NCBI GenBank assembly: GCA_963775335.1 | Contig: CAVZIJ010000003.1 | Coordinates: 124,001 to 188,000 of the forward strand | From: CAVQCX01 sp963775335 | GTDB taxonomy: Bacteria > Pseudomonadota > Gammaproteobacteria > Chromatiales > Chromatiaceae | Reading direction: 5' to 3' | Length of the DNA stretch: 64,000 nucleotides | Shown: positions 22,302 through 33,450 of the stretch, in pieces | How positions within the stretch are numbered: position 1 is the stretch's first letter | Layout of the letters: each line of letters starts with the position of its first letter | The notes under the pieces: generated by a model | What the model was told of the DNA's origin: nothing | Database searches by the model: none | The model's input: the letters and a program-made list of their open reading frames with translations, nothing else | Program-made: the position numbers and the translations under genes

Positions 22302-24849
22302 ATGAGCACCGAAACACCTGTTTGCCACCCGCTATACGGACTGCTTCCCACGGACGTTCGAGGGATTCGATTCCCTGGCCGAGCTGGCCTTGGACATGCA
22401 CTCGTCATGGAACCACGCCACCGACCACGTATGGCGGCGGCTCGATCCGGTGCTGTGGAGGCTCACGCGGAACCCCTGGACGATCCTGCAGACCGTCTCG
22501 CGGGAGAAGCTCCAGGGCGTCCTGGCCGATCCGGTGTTCCGCAAGGGCATCGACGACCTGGTACAGAGCAGGCGGGATGCCGTGCAGGCACCGGCATGGT
22601 TTCAGCAAACCTACCCGCAATCTCGGCTGACTGGTGTTGCTTACTTCAGCATGGAGTTCATGTTGAGCGAGGCATTGCCCATCTACTCGGGCGGGCTCGG
22701 CAACGTGGCCGGCGATCAACTCAAGGCCGCCAGCGATCTGGGCGTGCCGGTGATCGGCGTGGGGCTGCTCTACCAGCAAGGCTATTTTCGTCAGGTGATC
22801 GACAAAGACGGCGCGCAACAGGCCATGTTCCCCTACAACGACCCCGGACAGTTGCCGATCACGCCGCTGCGACAAGCCAACGGCGAGTGGTTGCGGTTGG
22901 AGATTGCCCTGCCCGGTTACTCGGTCTGGCTGCGGGCCTGGCAGGTTCAGGTCGGCAGAGTGAAGCTCTACCTGCTCGACAGCAACGACGCGGCGAATTA
23001 CCCCGCGCATCGTGGCATCACCAGCGAGCTTTACGGCGGCGGGCCGGAGCTGCGCCTCAAGCAGGAGCTACTGCTCGGCATAGGCGGTTGGCGACTGCTC
23101 GCGGCCCTTGGCGTTCAGCCGGAAGTCTGCCACCTGAATGAAGGGCACGCGGCTTTCGCCGTGCTGGAACGCGCCCGTAGCTGGATGCAGGAGAACGGGC
23201 AAGCGTTCGAGGTCGCTCTGGCCGTCACCCGGGCCGGGAACCTGTTCACCACTCACACGGCGGTGGCTGCAGGCTTCGACCGATTTCCACCGGCCCTCAT
23301 CGAGCAGTACCTAGGGGGATATGCAGAGCAGAGGCTCGGCATCACCCAGCACGAATTGCTGGCCCTGGGCCGCCAGAATCCGAACGACGCGGCTGAACCT
23401 TTCAACATGGCCTATCTGGCGATTCGCGGCAGTGGCGCGGTCAACGGCGTCAGCCGCCTGCATGGCAGGGTAAGCCGGCACTTGTTCGAGCCGCTGTTTC
23501 CACACTGGCCGGCGGAAGAAGTGCCGGTCGGTCACGTGACCAACGGCGTCCATATGCCGACCTGGGACTCGGCCCCGGCCGATGAGCTTTGGACGCAGGC
23601 CTGTGGCAAGGACCGCTGGTCAGGAACGGCGGAGACCCTGGAGCAAAACATGCGCCGTGTTTCCGACGCCAGCCTGTGGGAATTTCGCACCGACGCCGGC
23701 AAGGCCCTGGTCGACTACGCCCGTGAACGCTTGTCCCGGCAACTGGTCGCGTCCGGCTCATCACTCGATGCCGTCGATGCCGCCAGGCATCACTTCGACT
23801 GCAATACCTTGACGCTGGGTTTCGCCCGCCGTTTCGCCAGCTACAAGAGACCGAACCTGCTGCTGCACGACCCGGAACGCCTGCTGCGCCTGCTGATCCA
23901 CCCGCAACGCCCGGTCCAGCTCGTCATGGCCGGCAAGGCCCATCCCGCAGATCTGACCGGACAGGCCCTGATTCAGCAGTGGATCCATTTTATCCGCCGG
24001 CCCGAGGTGCGTCCGCATGTGATCTTCCTGAGCGACTACGACATGGATTTGACCGCGCAGCTGGTACAGGGCGTGGACGTTCGGCTCAACACGCCGCGCC
24101 GGCCCTGGGAAGCGTGCGGCACCAGCGGCATGAAGGTGCTCGTCAACGGCGGCCTCAACGTTTCCGAACTGGACGGCTGGTGGGCGGAAGCCTACGCCCC
24201 GGAACTGGGTTGGGCCCTGGGCGACGGCCAGGAGCACGGCGACGATCCCGCCTGGGACGCAGCCGAAGCCGAGGCGCTCTACGACCTGCTGGAAAGAGAG
24301 GTGATCCCCGAGTTCTATGCCCGCGATCAGGACGGCATCCCCACGGCCTGGGTGGCGCGGATGCGAGAAAGCATGGCGCGCCTGACGCCGCGCTTTTCCG
24401 CCAATCGCGCGGTGTGCGACTACACGGAGCAACACTACCTCCCGGCCGCCTCGGCCTACCTGGAGCGGGCCGCCGAAAAAGGCGCGATGGGCGTCGAGTT
24501 GGTCGATTGGCGCCAGGCTTTGGGGCAAAAATGGGCCGCCCTTCGCTTCGGCGAAGTGAAGGTGGAATCCGGCACCGAGCAGCACGTATTCGAAGCACAG
24601 GTGTATCTCGATGACCTCGCCCCCGAGGCCGTGGGGGTCGAGCTTTACGCCAACGGCGTCGACGGCGCCGCGCCGGAGCGCGTGGAGATGGCGCGCGTGC
24701 GGCAACTGGTGGGGGCAACCAACGGCTACGCCTACCGCGCGCAGGTGCCCGCCGCCCGCCCCGCGACGGACTACACGGCGCGAGTGATCCCGCGCCAGGC
24801 CAATGCGGCCGTTCCTCTGGAAGACGCTCATATCCTGTGGCAGCGATGA
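22302..24849 (+). CDS. glgP: Alpha-glucan (glycogen/maltodextrin) phosphorylase, frameshift in first codons
   Basis: GT35 phosphorylase of the short bacterial/archaeal type. It removes glucose from glycogen or maltodextrin as glucose-1-phosphate using pyridoxal phosphate. Landmarks: RTFEGFDSLAELALDM, AYFSMEFMLSEALPIYSGGL, CHLNEGHAAFAVLERAR, GHVTNGVHMPTW, RRFASYKRP and the PLP-lysine region CGTSGMKVLVNGGLNVSEL. The C-terminal domain is complete. The strong ribosome site (GGAGGGCTG) serves an ATG at 22302 that is out of frame; the family sequence (FATRY...RTFEGFDS) is in the frame opened at 22306 after a stop. One base in the first seven codons is therefore gained or lost, or the gene starts at a weak TTG (22390), giving 819 residues. 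A remnant of a second copy lies at 51801-52181. Confidence 0.9.
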
Positions 24850-24954
24850 CCTTGGTCCGAATGATTCATCCTCGGACGTTCGCTGCCGCACGGAAATGAC
24901 TCGCCTGGATCGATATCTTTCGATTGTTCTCACAATACAGAAAGCGAGCTCGCC

Positions 24955-25833
24955 ATGAATCCCATCACATCCTTTCTGGTATTCGCCTGTGTTCTCTCGG
25001 GCCTGGCCGTCGGCAACTGGGTGAACCGCTATCTGGCACTGGTGTTCTTCGCCGCCGCCATCGTCATCGCCCTATCGCTGAAGATGGCCAACGCCTGGCA
25101 GAAGTTCGTCATCCTGAGGATGGGCAAACTGCAAAGCGTCAAAGGGCCGGGAATGTTCGTCATTATCCCGATCATCGACAACGTGGTCGCCGTCATCGAT
25201 GGACGTATCCAGACCACCGCCTTCAATGCCGAGCAGGCGCTGACCAGAGATACGGTTCCAGTGAACGTGGATGCAATTATTTTCTGGCATGTCCATGACG
25301 CCGAAAAGGCGGCGTTAGCCATTACCGATTACCTCGAGGCCATCGACCGGGTTGCGCAAACTTCGCTGCGCGAGATGATCGGTTCTTCGATGTTGGCGGC
25401 ACTCTTGTCGGACCGAAAGGACGCCGACGAGCAACTGAAGGTCGAGATCGGCACAAAAACCGCGCCCTGGGGCATCACGGTGACCTCGGTGGAGATTCGC
25501 GATGTCGCTATCCCCGTTGCCCTGCAGGATGCCATGTCGCGCCAGGCCCAGGCTGAGCGCGAGAAGCAGGCGCGGGTGATTCTCGGCTCGGCCGAGGCCG
25601 CGATCGCGGGGAAATTCGTCGAAGCCGCCGATATTTATGCCGGGCATCCCGAGGCGCTCCAATTGCGGGCCATGAACATTATTTACGAGACCACGAAGGA
25701 GCGAGGGGCCACGATTCTGATTCCGAGCTCGATGGTGGACAGCCTGAATCCTTCCGTTACAAGCTTGGCGATCTCGCTTGCAACCAAAGCAATGCCGGAT
25801 GCCGAGGCGGCGCCAGCCGAGATCGCAGTTTGA
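24955..25833 (+). CDS. SPFH/band-7 (stomatin-like, slipin) protein
   Basis: 292 residues. Two N-terminal hydrophobic segments (about 6-22 and 27-43) are followed by a band-7 domain: WQKFVILRMGKLQSVKGPGM, IIPIIDNVVAVIDGRIQTT, VPVNVDAIIFWHVHDAEKAA and VAQTSLREMIG. The typical slipin helix DAMSRQAQAEREKQARVIL and ending SLAISLATKAM complete it. Slipins scaffold membrane microdomains and often work with NfeD proteases, though no NfeD gene is adjacent. Sits between glgP and glgX on the same strand. No defect. Confidence 0.93.
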   Translation: MNPITSFLVFACVLSGLAVGNWVNRYLALVFFAAAIVIALSLKMANAWQKFVILRMGKLQSVKGPGMFVIIPIIDNVVAVIDGRIQTTAFNAEQALTRDTVPVNVDAIIFWHVHDAEKAALAITDYLEAIDRVAQTSLREMIGSSMLAALLSDRKDADEQLKVEIGTKTAPWGITVTSVEIRDVAIPVALQDAMSRQAQAEREKQARVILGSAEAAIAGKFVEAADIYAGHPEALQLRAMNIIYETTKERGATILIPSSMVDSLNPSVTSLAISLATKAMPDAEAAPAEIAV

Positions 25834-25922
25834 CCACATTAATGGAGGGCGGTAATCGACAAACCAGATACTGTGGCTACGGCATGACTGACCCAAAAAT
25901 ACCAGAGCGAGCATAAGCGCTA

Positions 25923-28064
25923 ATGAAAACGCTTGAATGCCCACTCAATGATTATGTGTCAGAGGTTTCCGAGCACACTGAGGTTCAACGAGGTGTTCCC
26001 TTGCCGTTGGGAGCACACGAATCCGGAGGAGGCGTCAACTTCGCCTTGTTCAGCCGGCACGCCAGTCGCGTTCGGCTCGAGCTGTTCGATCAACCTGCGG
26101 ACGCAACGCCAGCCAGGGTGATTGAGCTCGATCCGGAAAGCAATCGCACGGGTGATGTGTGGCACGTCTGGGTTGAAGGGATTCGTCCCGGCCAACTCTA
26201 TGCCTACCGGGTGGATGGCCTGTACCAACCCAACGAAGGGCATCGCTTCAATTTCCACAAGCTGCTCCTGGATCCCTTTGCGACGGCGATCTCGCCCTTA
26301 TTTGACTGGGATTTTGCCCCAGCTCTGGGATATGACCTGTCGACGCCGGACCGGGACCTGATTTGTTCGACAATCGATGACGCCGGCGCCATGCCAAAAT
26401 GCGTATTCACTCACGAGCACTTCAATTGGCAGAACGATCGGCCGCTCAGGCACCCCTGGTCGAAGACCGTGATTTACGAAACCCATGTTCGTGGGTTCAC
26501 CGTAAATCCCAATTCCGGCGTGGAACATCCTGGCAAATACCGTGGTCTGATGGAAAATATTCCCCATTTAACAGAATTGGGCGTGACGGCGGTGGAATTG
26601 ATGCCCGTACACGAGTTCAACGAATGCCAGGGGCCGGGCATCGATCCACAAACAGGCGAGCCGCTCAGGAATTACTGGGGCTACGATCCCGTGGCTTTCT
26701 TCGCGCCGAAGGCCTCCTACAGCAGCGCGGGCGGCCTGGGCCAGCAGAAACTGGAGCTCAAGGAAATGGTCCGGGCCCTCCATCTGGCCGACATCGAAGT
26801 GATCCTGGATGTCGTGTTCAATCACACGGCAGAGGGAAACGAACTGGGCCCGACCTTGTGTTTCCGCGGGATCGATAACGCGATCTTCTATATGTTGGCG
26901 TCAGAGCCCCGCCACTACCTGGACTACACGGGCACAGGCAACACCATCAACGCCAATCACCCTGTGGTGCGGGATCACATTCTGGCTGCGTTGCGCTACT
27001 GGGTGGTGGAGATGCATGTCGATGGATTCCGCTTCGACTTAGCCTCGGTCCTCGGCCGGGATGGCACTGGCAAGCTGCTGGCCAATGCCCCGCTGCTCGA
27101 ACGGATCGCGGAGGATCCGATTCTAAGGGACGTGAAGATTATCGCTGAAGCATGGGACGCTGCCGGGGCCTATGAGGTGGGCAGTTTTTCGGAGCGGCGT
27201 TGGGCGGAGTGGAACGGCCGCTACCGGGATGATGTCCGCCGTTTCTGGCGTGGCGACGAGGGAATGATCGGTACGTTTGCCAGCCGCATATGTGGCAGTG
27301 CCGACATCTATGCAAAGTCTGGCAAAGGCCCAGAAAGCAGCATCAATTTCATCACCTGCCACGACGGCTTCACTTTGAATGACCTGGTAAGCTATCGCCA
27401 CAAACACAATGACGCCAACGGCGAAGACAATCATGACGGGACCGACGCAAACTACAGCGAGAATTACGGCATCGAAGGCGAGACGACGGATGTCGAAATC
27501 GTAGCTTTGCGGAAACGTCAGATCAAAAACTTCCTGCTGACACTGATGATATCGCGTGGTGTGCCAATGCTTCTCGGCGGCGATGAATTTCGCCGCACGC
27601 AGGGCGGCAACAACAATGCCTACTGCCAGGACAATGAAACGAACTGGTATGACTGGCACTTTTTGGAGCAGCATCAGGAAATATACCGGTTTACCTGCGG
27701 GATGATCGCCTTTCGTCTTGCCCATCCCATGTTGAGCAAGGAGCAGTTCTACACGGACACAGAGATCCATTGGTTTGGCGCGAAAGGCGCTATGCCAGAT
27801 TGGGCAGATCCGAGGGCAAAAGAGCTCGCCTGCCTGGTACATGAAGATGCGCAATGCTCAATGCTGCTGATGTTTAATGCCGGCGCCGATGCGGTCGATT
27901 TTGCTTTTCCCATCCTGCCGCCCGGCAAGCGATGGCACTTGGCCGTTGATACCTCGCGCGCATCACCACAGGATCTTGTTTCTGCGGGGAATGAAACGCT
28001 TTGCGTGGACCAACACACCTACCACCTGAGCTCCCGCGCCAGTGCCATACTGCTGGCGCGATGA
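25923..28064 (+). CDS. glgX: Glycogen debranching enzyme GlgX
   Basis: 713 residues, the full GlgX length. An N-terminal CBM48 domain (LPLGAHESGGGVNFALFSRH) precedes a GH13 barrel with all catalytic motifs: DVVFNHTAEG, VDGFRFDLASVLGRD (nucleophile Asp), IIAEAWDAAGAYEVG (acid Glu) and NFITCHDGFTLNDLVSY. The GGNNNAYCQDNETNWYDW block is characteristic of isoamylase-type debranching enzymes. It hydrolyses alpha-1,6 branches of phosphorylase limit dextrin, working with GlgP upstream. The ribosome site is poor. Region 28065-28170 downstream carries a possible 25-codon peptide (28104-28181) of no known kin. Confidence 0.95.
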   Translation: MKTLECPLNDYVSEVSEHTEVQRGVPLPLGAHESGGGVNFALFSRHASRVRLELFDQPADATPARVIELDPESNRTGDVWHVWVEGIRPGQLYAYRVDGLYQPNEGHRFNFHKLLLDPFATAISPLFDWDFAPALGYDLSTPDRDLICSTIDDAGAMPKCVFTHEHFNWQNDRPLRHPWSKTVIYETHVRGFTVNPNSGVEHPGKYRGLMENIPHLTELGVTAVELMPVHEFNECQGPGIDPQTGEPLRNYWGYDPVAFFAPKASYSSAGGLGQQKLELKEMVRALHLADIEVILDVVFNHTAEGNELGPTLCFRGIDNAIFYMLASEPRHYLDYTGTGNTINANHPVVRDHILAALRYWVVEMHVDGFRFDLASVLGRDGTGKLLANAPLLERIAEDPILRDVKIIAEAWDAAGAYEVGSFSERRWAEWNGRYRDDVRRFWRGDEGMIGTFASRICGSADIYAKSGKGPESSINFITCHDGFTLNDLVSYRHKHNDANGEDNHDGTDANYSENYGIEGETTDVEIVALRKRQIKNFLLTLMISRGVPMLLGGDEFRRTQGGNNNAYCQDNETNWYDWHFLEQHQEIYRFTCGMIAFRLAHPMLSKEQFYTDTEIHWFGAKGAMPDWADPRAKELACLVHEDAQCSMLLMFNAGADAVDFAFPILPPGKRWHLAVDTSRASPQDLVSAGNETLCVDQHTYHLSSRASAILLAR

Positions 28065-28169
28065 ACGAATGATCAAACTGCCAGTGGTATAGATGAGGGC
28101 CAAATGAGAAAAGCAATGTTGATCACCATGTTGCCTCTATATATTGGTGGTGTTCTGCTGCTCATTGAG

Positions 28170-28482
28170 AAGGTCTTATAATGCCTCAGACACCCTCTAC
28201 ATCACGGCGCTGGCCGCCTTGTTCACGGTGAACACGATGCCCGAGGGAACGTTGAAAGCTCTCGCCGATCACGGCGACATCTGCCCGATCATAGCGGCGG
28301 GCCGTGGCGATCGCGAAGCGGTTTTAGCTCAGTTTCGCAGGGCCGGCATCAATCCGGATGCCCTGGCCTGGCAACTCCAGGACGAGGGCGCAAGCTCGTT
28401 CGCGAAATCCTGGAACGAATTACTGGCGGTGATCGCGTCCAGGAGCGACGCGCTGAAGAAGACGGCAGAGAAGCCCTCATGA
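28170..28482 (+). pseudogene. Transaldolase C-terminal remnant
   Basis: Only the last ~100 residues of a transaldolase (tal or the tal-pgi fusion) remain: FTVNTMPEGTLKALADHGD, then FRRAGINPDALAWQLQDEGA and SFAKSWNELLAVIASRSDAL. The barrel and Schiff-base lysine are gone, so it cannot be active. Its end overlaps the acetate kinase start (ATGA), which suggests the original operon was tal-ackA. A read-through peptide of up to 112 residues could still be made. Truncation point near 28170. Confidence 0.8.
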
Positions 28483-29672
28483 AGCCAGCGAACCCACGCA
28501 TCCTGACGATCAATGGCGGCTCGTCGAGCATCAAGTTCGCGCTGTTCGAGGGCGGTGACTTGCTCCGACGGATTCTGGAGGGCGGGATCGAGCGGATTGG
28601 GCTGCCGGATGCCACCTTGCGGGTGAAGGGTGTGGACCCGGTGGACAACTTTTCGTGGCCGGTGACGGCGCCGGATCACACCGCGGCGGTGGGCTCATTG
28701 ATGGACTGGATCGAAAAACGCCTTGGCCGGAATGCATTGACCGCCGTGGGGCATCGCGTGGTGCATGGCGGGCCGAAGTACAGCAAGCCGCAGCGCATCA
28801 CAACGGAAATGGTTGAAGAGCTGCACCGGCTCAGCCCGTTCGATCCCGAGCACCTGCCGGAGGAGATCCTGTTGACTGAGGCGTTTCATCGCCGATTTCC
28901 GGACCTGCCGCAAGTGGCGTGTTTCGACACGGCCTTTCACCATGACCTGCCGCGCGTGGCGCAGATGTTGCCGATTCCTCGTCGGTACGAGGCGCAGGGG
29001 GTACGGCGGTACGGTTTCCACGGGTTATCGTATGCGTTTCTGATGGGGGAAATGGCTCGTTTGGCCGGCACGGAAGCGGCCCAGGGCCGGGTCATCCTCG
29101 CTCACCTCGGCAATGGCGCCAGCCTGGCGGCGGTGCGCGATGGCAAACCTGTCGACACCAGCATGAGTTTCACTCCGACCGCCGGCGTGCCGATGAGCAC
29201 ACGCTCCGGCGATCTCGATCCCGGCCTGCTCTGGTATCTGGCGCGCAGCGAGAATATGAGCGCGCAGCAATTCAACGAGATGGTGAATTTCCAGTCAGGA
29301 CTGCTTGGCATCTCGGAGACCAGTTCGGACATGCGCGACCTGCTGGCCCGAGAAGGGCAGGACGTGCGCGCGGCGGAAGCGGTCGCTCTGTTTTGTTTCC
29401 AGGTGAAGAAATGCATCGGCGCCTACGCGGCAGCGCTGGGCGGCCTGGACACCCTGGTGTTCGCCGGCGGCATCGGCGAGAACGCGCCTCCGGTCCGTGC
29501 CCGGATTTGCCAGGGACTGAAGTTTCTGGGCATCGAGCTGGATGACCCGCAAAACGTGGCAAACGCGGGCCTGATTTCCACGGCAACCGGTCGCGTTGCG
29601 GTCCGCGTGATCCACACCGACGAAGAACAGATGATCGCCAAGACGGTTTGCGGCGTTCTTGGCCTGGTCTGA
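28479..29672 (+). CDS. ackA: Acetate kinase
   Basis: 397 residues, full length. Motifs of the acetate/propionate kinase family are intact: [79 protein letters not shown] and [19 protein letters not shown]. It makes ATP and acetate from acetyl phosphate in the cytoplasm. The start overlaps the transaldolase remnant by an ATGA. Together with the phosphoketolase downstream it can form a phosphoketolase-acetate ATP-yielding route. A deleted second copy is at 57017-57445. Confidence 0.96.
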   Translation: MKPANPRILTINGGSSSIKFALFEGGDLLRRILEGGIERIGLPDATLRVKGVDPVDNFSWPVTAPDHTAAVGSLMDWIEKRLGRNALTAVGHRVVHGGPKYSKPQRITTEMVEELHRLSPFDPEHLPEEILLTEAFHRRFPDLPQVACFDTAFHHDLPRVAQMLPIPRRYEAQGVRRYGFHGLSYAFLMGEMARLAGTEAAQGRVILAHLGNGASLAAVRDGKPVDTSMSFTPTAGVPMSTRSGDLDPGLLWYLARSENMSAQQFNEMVNFQSGLLGISETSSDMRDLLAREGQDVRAAEAVALFCFQVKKCIGAYAAALGGLDTLVFAGGIGENAPPVRARICQGLKFLGIELDDPQNVANAGLISTATGRVAVRVIHTDEEQMIAKTVCGVLGLV

Positions 29673-29816
29673 AATTGGGCGAAAGATCCATGGTGAAATC
29701 CAGAACCTATTCATTTTCGGCTCGCTACTCAGCCCCGTCATTGCGGGCGCGGCGATGAGCCTGAGTTCCGTTTCGGTCATCGGCAACGCCTTGAGGCTGC
29801 GAAACGTGAAGCTGTG

Positions 29817-30585
29817 ATGAAAGCCACCCAACTCATCGTCCAATGCCTGGAGAATGAGGGTGTCGAATACATCTTCGGCGTACCCGGCGAGGAGAACATG
29901 GACCTGCTCGATGCCTTGCTCGGCTCTTCCATCCGGTTCATCATGACCCGCCGCGAGCAAGGCGCGGCCTTCACGGCCGATGTATACGGCCGCTCGACCG
30001 GAAAAGGCCGGGGGCTGTCTCGCCAAGCTCCGCGCAGCGGGAAACGACGACGACATCGTCATCTCGGATGTGGGAAAGCACAAGGTATGGCTGGCGCCCC
30101 TGTTTTCGTGCCTTCAGCCCAATACTTGCATCATCCACAGCGGTTTTGCCGCCATGGGTATGGCTGTTCCGGGCGCCGTGGCTGAAAAACTGGTCCACCC
30201 GGATCGCCGCGTGGTGGCGGTCACAGGTGACGGCGGTTTTCTGATGAGCTCACAGGAACTGGAGACGGCCATCCGCATGGAAACGCCCTTTGTGGTGCTC
30301 GTGATCAATGACCGAAGCTACGGCCTGATTCGCTGGAAGCAGATGCTGCGGTTCGGCCGGCCAGCCTTCGTCGACTTCAGGAACCCGGATATCGTGAAAT
30401 ACGCCGAGAGCTTCAACGCCAAAGGCTATGCCATCAAATCGGCGGACCAACTGGCGTCCGTGCTGCGCGATGCATTGAGCTCGAATCACCTTTCAATCAT
30501 CGACTGTCCGGTCGATGTTTCCGAGAACTTTCTACTAACCAAAAGGCTCGGCGCCATCATGGCGCCGACGGGAGATCGACCATGA
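29817..30585 (+). pseudogene. Acetolactate synthase-type ThDP enzyme with large internal deletion
   Basis: The first ~60 codons give the N-terminus of a thiamine-diphosphate enzyme (KATQLIVQCLENEGVEYIFG, VPGEENMDLLDALL, the catalytic Glu region RREQGAAFTADVYGR). Around 30005-30030 the frame changes and the sequence jumps to the C-terminal domain: DIVISDVGKHKVWLAPLF, FAAMGMAVPGAVAEKLVHPD, AVTGDGGFLMSSQELETA and [16 protein letters not shown]. Roughly 300 central codons are missing and the two parts are out of frame, so this is a dead acetolactate-synthase-like gene. Its end overlaps the phosphoketolase ATG, consistent with an old operon structure. Confidence 0.85.
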
Positions 30586-32951
30586 CCCCGAACACCCTGA
30601 CGCCGGAGCTGTTGCAAAAGATTGACGCCTACTGGCGCGCGGCCAACTACCTGTCGGTCGGCCAGATCTATCTCTACGAGAATCCGCTGCTGAAACGGCC
30701 GCTGGCGCTCACGGACGTGAAGCACATGCTGCTGGGACACTGGGGCACGACCCCGGGGCAGAACTTCATCTACGCGCACCTGAACCGGGTCATCAAGAAA
30801 TACGACCTCGACATGATCTACGTCTCCGGGCCTGGCCACGGCGGCCCGGCGGTCGTGGGCAACACCTATCTCGAAGGCACCTACAGCGAGATCTATCCCA
30901 ACATCAGTCAGGACGAGGCCGGCCTGCAGAAGCTCTTCAAGCAGTTCTCGTTTCCGGGCGGCATTCCCAGCCACGCTTCGCCGGAATGTCCCGGTTCGAT
31001 CCACGAGGGCGGTGAGCTGGGCTATTCGCTCAGCCATTCGTTTGGCGCGGTGTTCGACAATCCCGATCTCGTCGTCGCTTGCGTCGTCGGCGATGGTGAG
31101 GCGGAAACCGGGCCGCTGGCGACATCGTGGCAATCGAACAAGTTTCTCGATCCGGTCACTGACGGCGCGGTGCTGCCGATCCTGCATCTGAACGGCTACA
31201 AGATCGCCAACCCGACTGTTTTCGCTCGAATTGAGCCGGAAGAACTGGAGCAGTTCCTGCGCGGCTGTGGCTGGCGGCCATATTTTGTCGAAGGAGATGA
31301 GCCGGCGCTGATGCACGAGGCCATGGCCGCGACACTCGATGAGGCGGTGGAAGAGATCAGGCAGATTCAGCGCAATGCCCGCGTTGACGGCGACCTTCGG
31401 CGGCCGCGCTGGCCCATGATCGTGCTCAAGTCGCCGAAAGGCTGGACCGGGCCTAAATGGGTGGATGGCCTACAGATCGAAGGCACTTTCCGCGCGCATC
31501 AGGTGCCCATCGCCGTGGATGCAGATCATCCCGAGCACCTCAAGCTGCTGGAAGACTGGCTGAAAAGCTACCGGGCGGAGGAACTGTTCGACGAGTCCGG
31601 GCGCCTCAAGCCGGAACTGGCCGAGCTGGCACCCAAAGGCGACCGCCGCATGGGTGCCAATCCCCACGCCAACGGCGGCATGCTGCTGCGCAATCTGATC
31701 ATGCCGGACTTTCGCGACTACGCAGTGAAGGTGCCGTCGCCCGGGGCCGTGACGGCGGCCGACACCCACGAGCTCGGCGTCTTCCTGCGCGATGTGGCCG
31801 AGCTCAATCGGGCGCAACGCAATTTCCGCATCTTCGGTCCGGATGAAACGCTGTCCAACCGCCTGGGTGCCGTGTTCGAGGCCACCAACCGGCAGTGGGA
31901 TGCACGGCTCCAGGATAACGATGAATTCCTCGCGCTGGATGGCCGGGTCATGGAGATGTTGAGCGAGCATCAGTGCGAAGGCTGGCTCGAAGGCTACCTG
32001 CTCACCGGCCGGCACGGACTGTTCAACAGCTACGAGGCGTTCATCCATATCATCGACTCGATGTTCAACCAGCACGCGAAGTGGCTGAAGGTCACGGCGG
32101 ACCTGCCGTGGCGGCGCAAGATCGCCTCGCTGAACTACCTGCTGGCCTCGCATGTCTGGCAGCAGATGCACAACGGCTTTACCCACCAGGATCCCGGCTT
32201 CATCGACCACGTGGTGAACAAGAAGGCCGATGTCGTGCGCGTGTATCTTCCGCCGGATGCCAACTGCCTGCTCTCGGTCTGGGATCACTGCCTGCGCAGC
32301 CGTCACTACGTCAATGTCGTGATCGCCGGCAAGTATCAAGCGCCGCAGTGGCTGACCATGGACGCGGCCGTCAAGCACTGCACCGAGGGCGTCGGCATCT
32401 GGCAGTGGGCCAGCAACGACCAGGCCGTCGCGCCGGACGTGGTGATGGCCTGCTGTGGCGACGTGCCCACGCTGGAAACCCTGGCCGCCGTCTCCATCCT
32501 GCGCGAGCACCTGCCCGAGTTGAAGGTTCGGGTGGTCAACGTCGTCGACCTGATGAAGCTGGAGACGCCTAGCGAGCACCCGCACGGTTTGAGCGATATG
32601 GATTTCGACGAGACCTTCACCAGGGACAAGCCGGTGATCTTCGCCTTCCATGGCTACCCATGGCTGATCCACCGGCTGACCTACCGCCGCACCAACCACG
32701 ACAACTTCCATGTCCGCGGCTACAAGGAGGAAGGCACCATCACCACGCCCTTCGACATGACCGTGCTGAACGATCTGGACCGCTTCCACCTGGTGATGGA
32801 CACCATCGACCGCCTGCCGCAGACTGGCGACAAGGGCATCTATCTGAAGCAGCAGCTCAAGGACAAGCTCATCGAGCACAAACAGTACATCGACAAGCAT
32901 GGCCAGGACATGCCGGAAATCCGGGATTGGAAGTGGAGCTACTCACGATGA
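30582..32951 (+). CDS. xfp: Phosphoketolase
   Basis: 789 residues, full length for xylulose-5-phosphate/fructose-6-phosphate phosphoketolase. Landmarks: [72 protein letters not shown] and the ThDP site [20 protein letters not shown]. In the second half, [24 protein letters not shown] sequence and [20 protein letters not shown]. It splits ketose phosphates with phosphate into acetyl phosphate plus a C3 or C4 sugar phosphate; acetate kinase upstream can turn the acetyl phosphate into ATP. ATGA overlaps at both ends. A stray copy of its last 34 codons lies at 42289-42390. Confidence 0.96.
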   Translation: MTPNTLTPELLQKIDAYWRAANYLSVGQIYLYENPLLKRPLALTDVKHMLLGHWGTTPGQNFIYAHLNRVIKKYDLDMIYVSGPGHGGPAVVGNTYLEGTYSEIYPNISQDEAGLQKLFKQFSFPGGIPSHASPECPGSIHEGGELGYSLSHSFGAVFDNPDLVVACVVGDGEAETGPLATSWQSNKFLDPVTDGAVLPILHLNGYKIANPTVFARIEPEELEQFLRGCGWRPYFVEGDEPALMHEAMAATLDEAVEEIRQIQRNARVDGDLRRPRWPMIVLKSPKGWTGPKWVDGLQIEGTFRAHQVPIAVDADHPEHLKLLEDWLKSYRAEELFDESGRLKPELAELAPKGDRRMGANPHANGGMLLRNLIMPDFRDYAVKVPSPGAVTAADTHELGVFLRDVAELNRAQRNFRIFGPDETLSNRLGAVFEATNRQWDARLQDNDEFLALDGRVMEMLSEHQCEGWLEGYLLTGRHGLFNSYEAFIHIIDSMFNQHAKWLKVTADLPWRRKIASLNYLLASHVWQQMHNGFTHQDPGFIDHVVNKKADVVRVYLPPDANCLLSVWDHCLRSRHYVNVVIAGKYQAPQWLTMDAAVKHCTEGVGIWQWASNDQAVAPDVVMACCGDVPTLETLAAVSILREHLPELKVRVVNVVDLMKLETPSEHPHGLSDMDFDETFTRDKPVIFAFHGYPWLIHRLTYRRTNHDNFHVRGYKEEGTITTPFDMTVLNDLDRFHLVMDTIDRLPQTGDKGIYLKQQLKDKLIEHKQYIDKHGQDMPEIRDWKWSYSR

Positions 32952-33106
32952 ATACGCAAGCACTTAAGGACACCGCAAAGCCACAGTCGGTTGGCGACTC
33001 CTCTTTTTCCGAATCCCCCTCCTTTGAGGACCCCTGTCACTGGGTGTTGTTCACCACCTTCGGTGGCTGCGGGGTCCATAATTCACCAACTGTGCGCGGG
33101 TTTTGA
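32948..33106 (+). CDS. Short unknown reading frame coupled to phosphoketolase
   Basis: 52 codons starting in an ATGA overlap with the phosphoketolase stop ([20 protein letters not shown]...). The C-terminal half reads [17 protein letters not shown]; no family recognised. It could be a genuine small peptide, or the beginning of a larger gene whose remainder has been lost, since phosphatase debris follows directly. Weak support. Confidence 0.35.
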   Translation: MNTQALKDTAKPQSVGDSSFSESPSFEDPCHWVLFTTFGGCGVHNSPTVRGF

Positions 33107-33450
33107 TTGCCGACTACTGTTTCGGACAGCAGCGATCGGCCGCTCTCTCGTTTGCGTGCTCTGACCGGAGATATCGCGCTTTTTTCGCACGGCCAATGCG
33201 GCAGCGTCCTGGCCGCGCGATGGCTTGGATTGGCGGTGGCCGAAGCGCGGCATTGCACGCTCGCCGACGGTGTGTCGCTTGGCCTTCTCGTTTTCGAGCC
33301 CCACCACTCTGCCGTACCGGCGATCGCATTGTGGAACACGGTCTCTCGGGAAATACTCAAACCCGCGTTCTTTCATCCCGCTGGCGACACAATGGCGACG
33401 GGCGGCGCGAGCCCTCGAACGATGGGAAAACGAGGGAGGCGAGGTCTCAC
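33107..33450 (+). pseudogene. Histidine phosphatase (phosphoglycerate-mutase-like) C-terminal remnant
   Basis: The frame encodes SRLRALTGDIALFSHGQCGS, VLAARWLGLAVAEARHCTL and EPHHSAVPAIALWN, the second half of a histidine-phosphatase-family protein. The SHGQ segment carries the second catalytic His. The sequence then shifts frame: ARALERWENEGGEV continues in another frame near 33400-33440. The N-terminal RHG motif is missing. Truncated at the 5' end and frameshifted, so inactive. It was probably part of the carbon-metabolism operon. Confidence 0.65.

Noticed and set aside
28104..28181. 25-codon hydrophobic peptide upstream of the transaldolase remnant
   Set aside because: Too short and without kin to support as a gene; mentioned only in the glgX entry.
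31470..32900. 476-codon minus-strand frame within phosphoketolase
   Set aside because: Antisense shadow of xfp; no homology seen.
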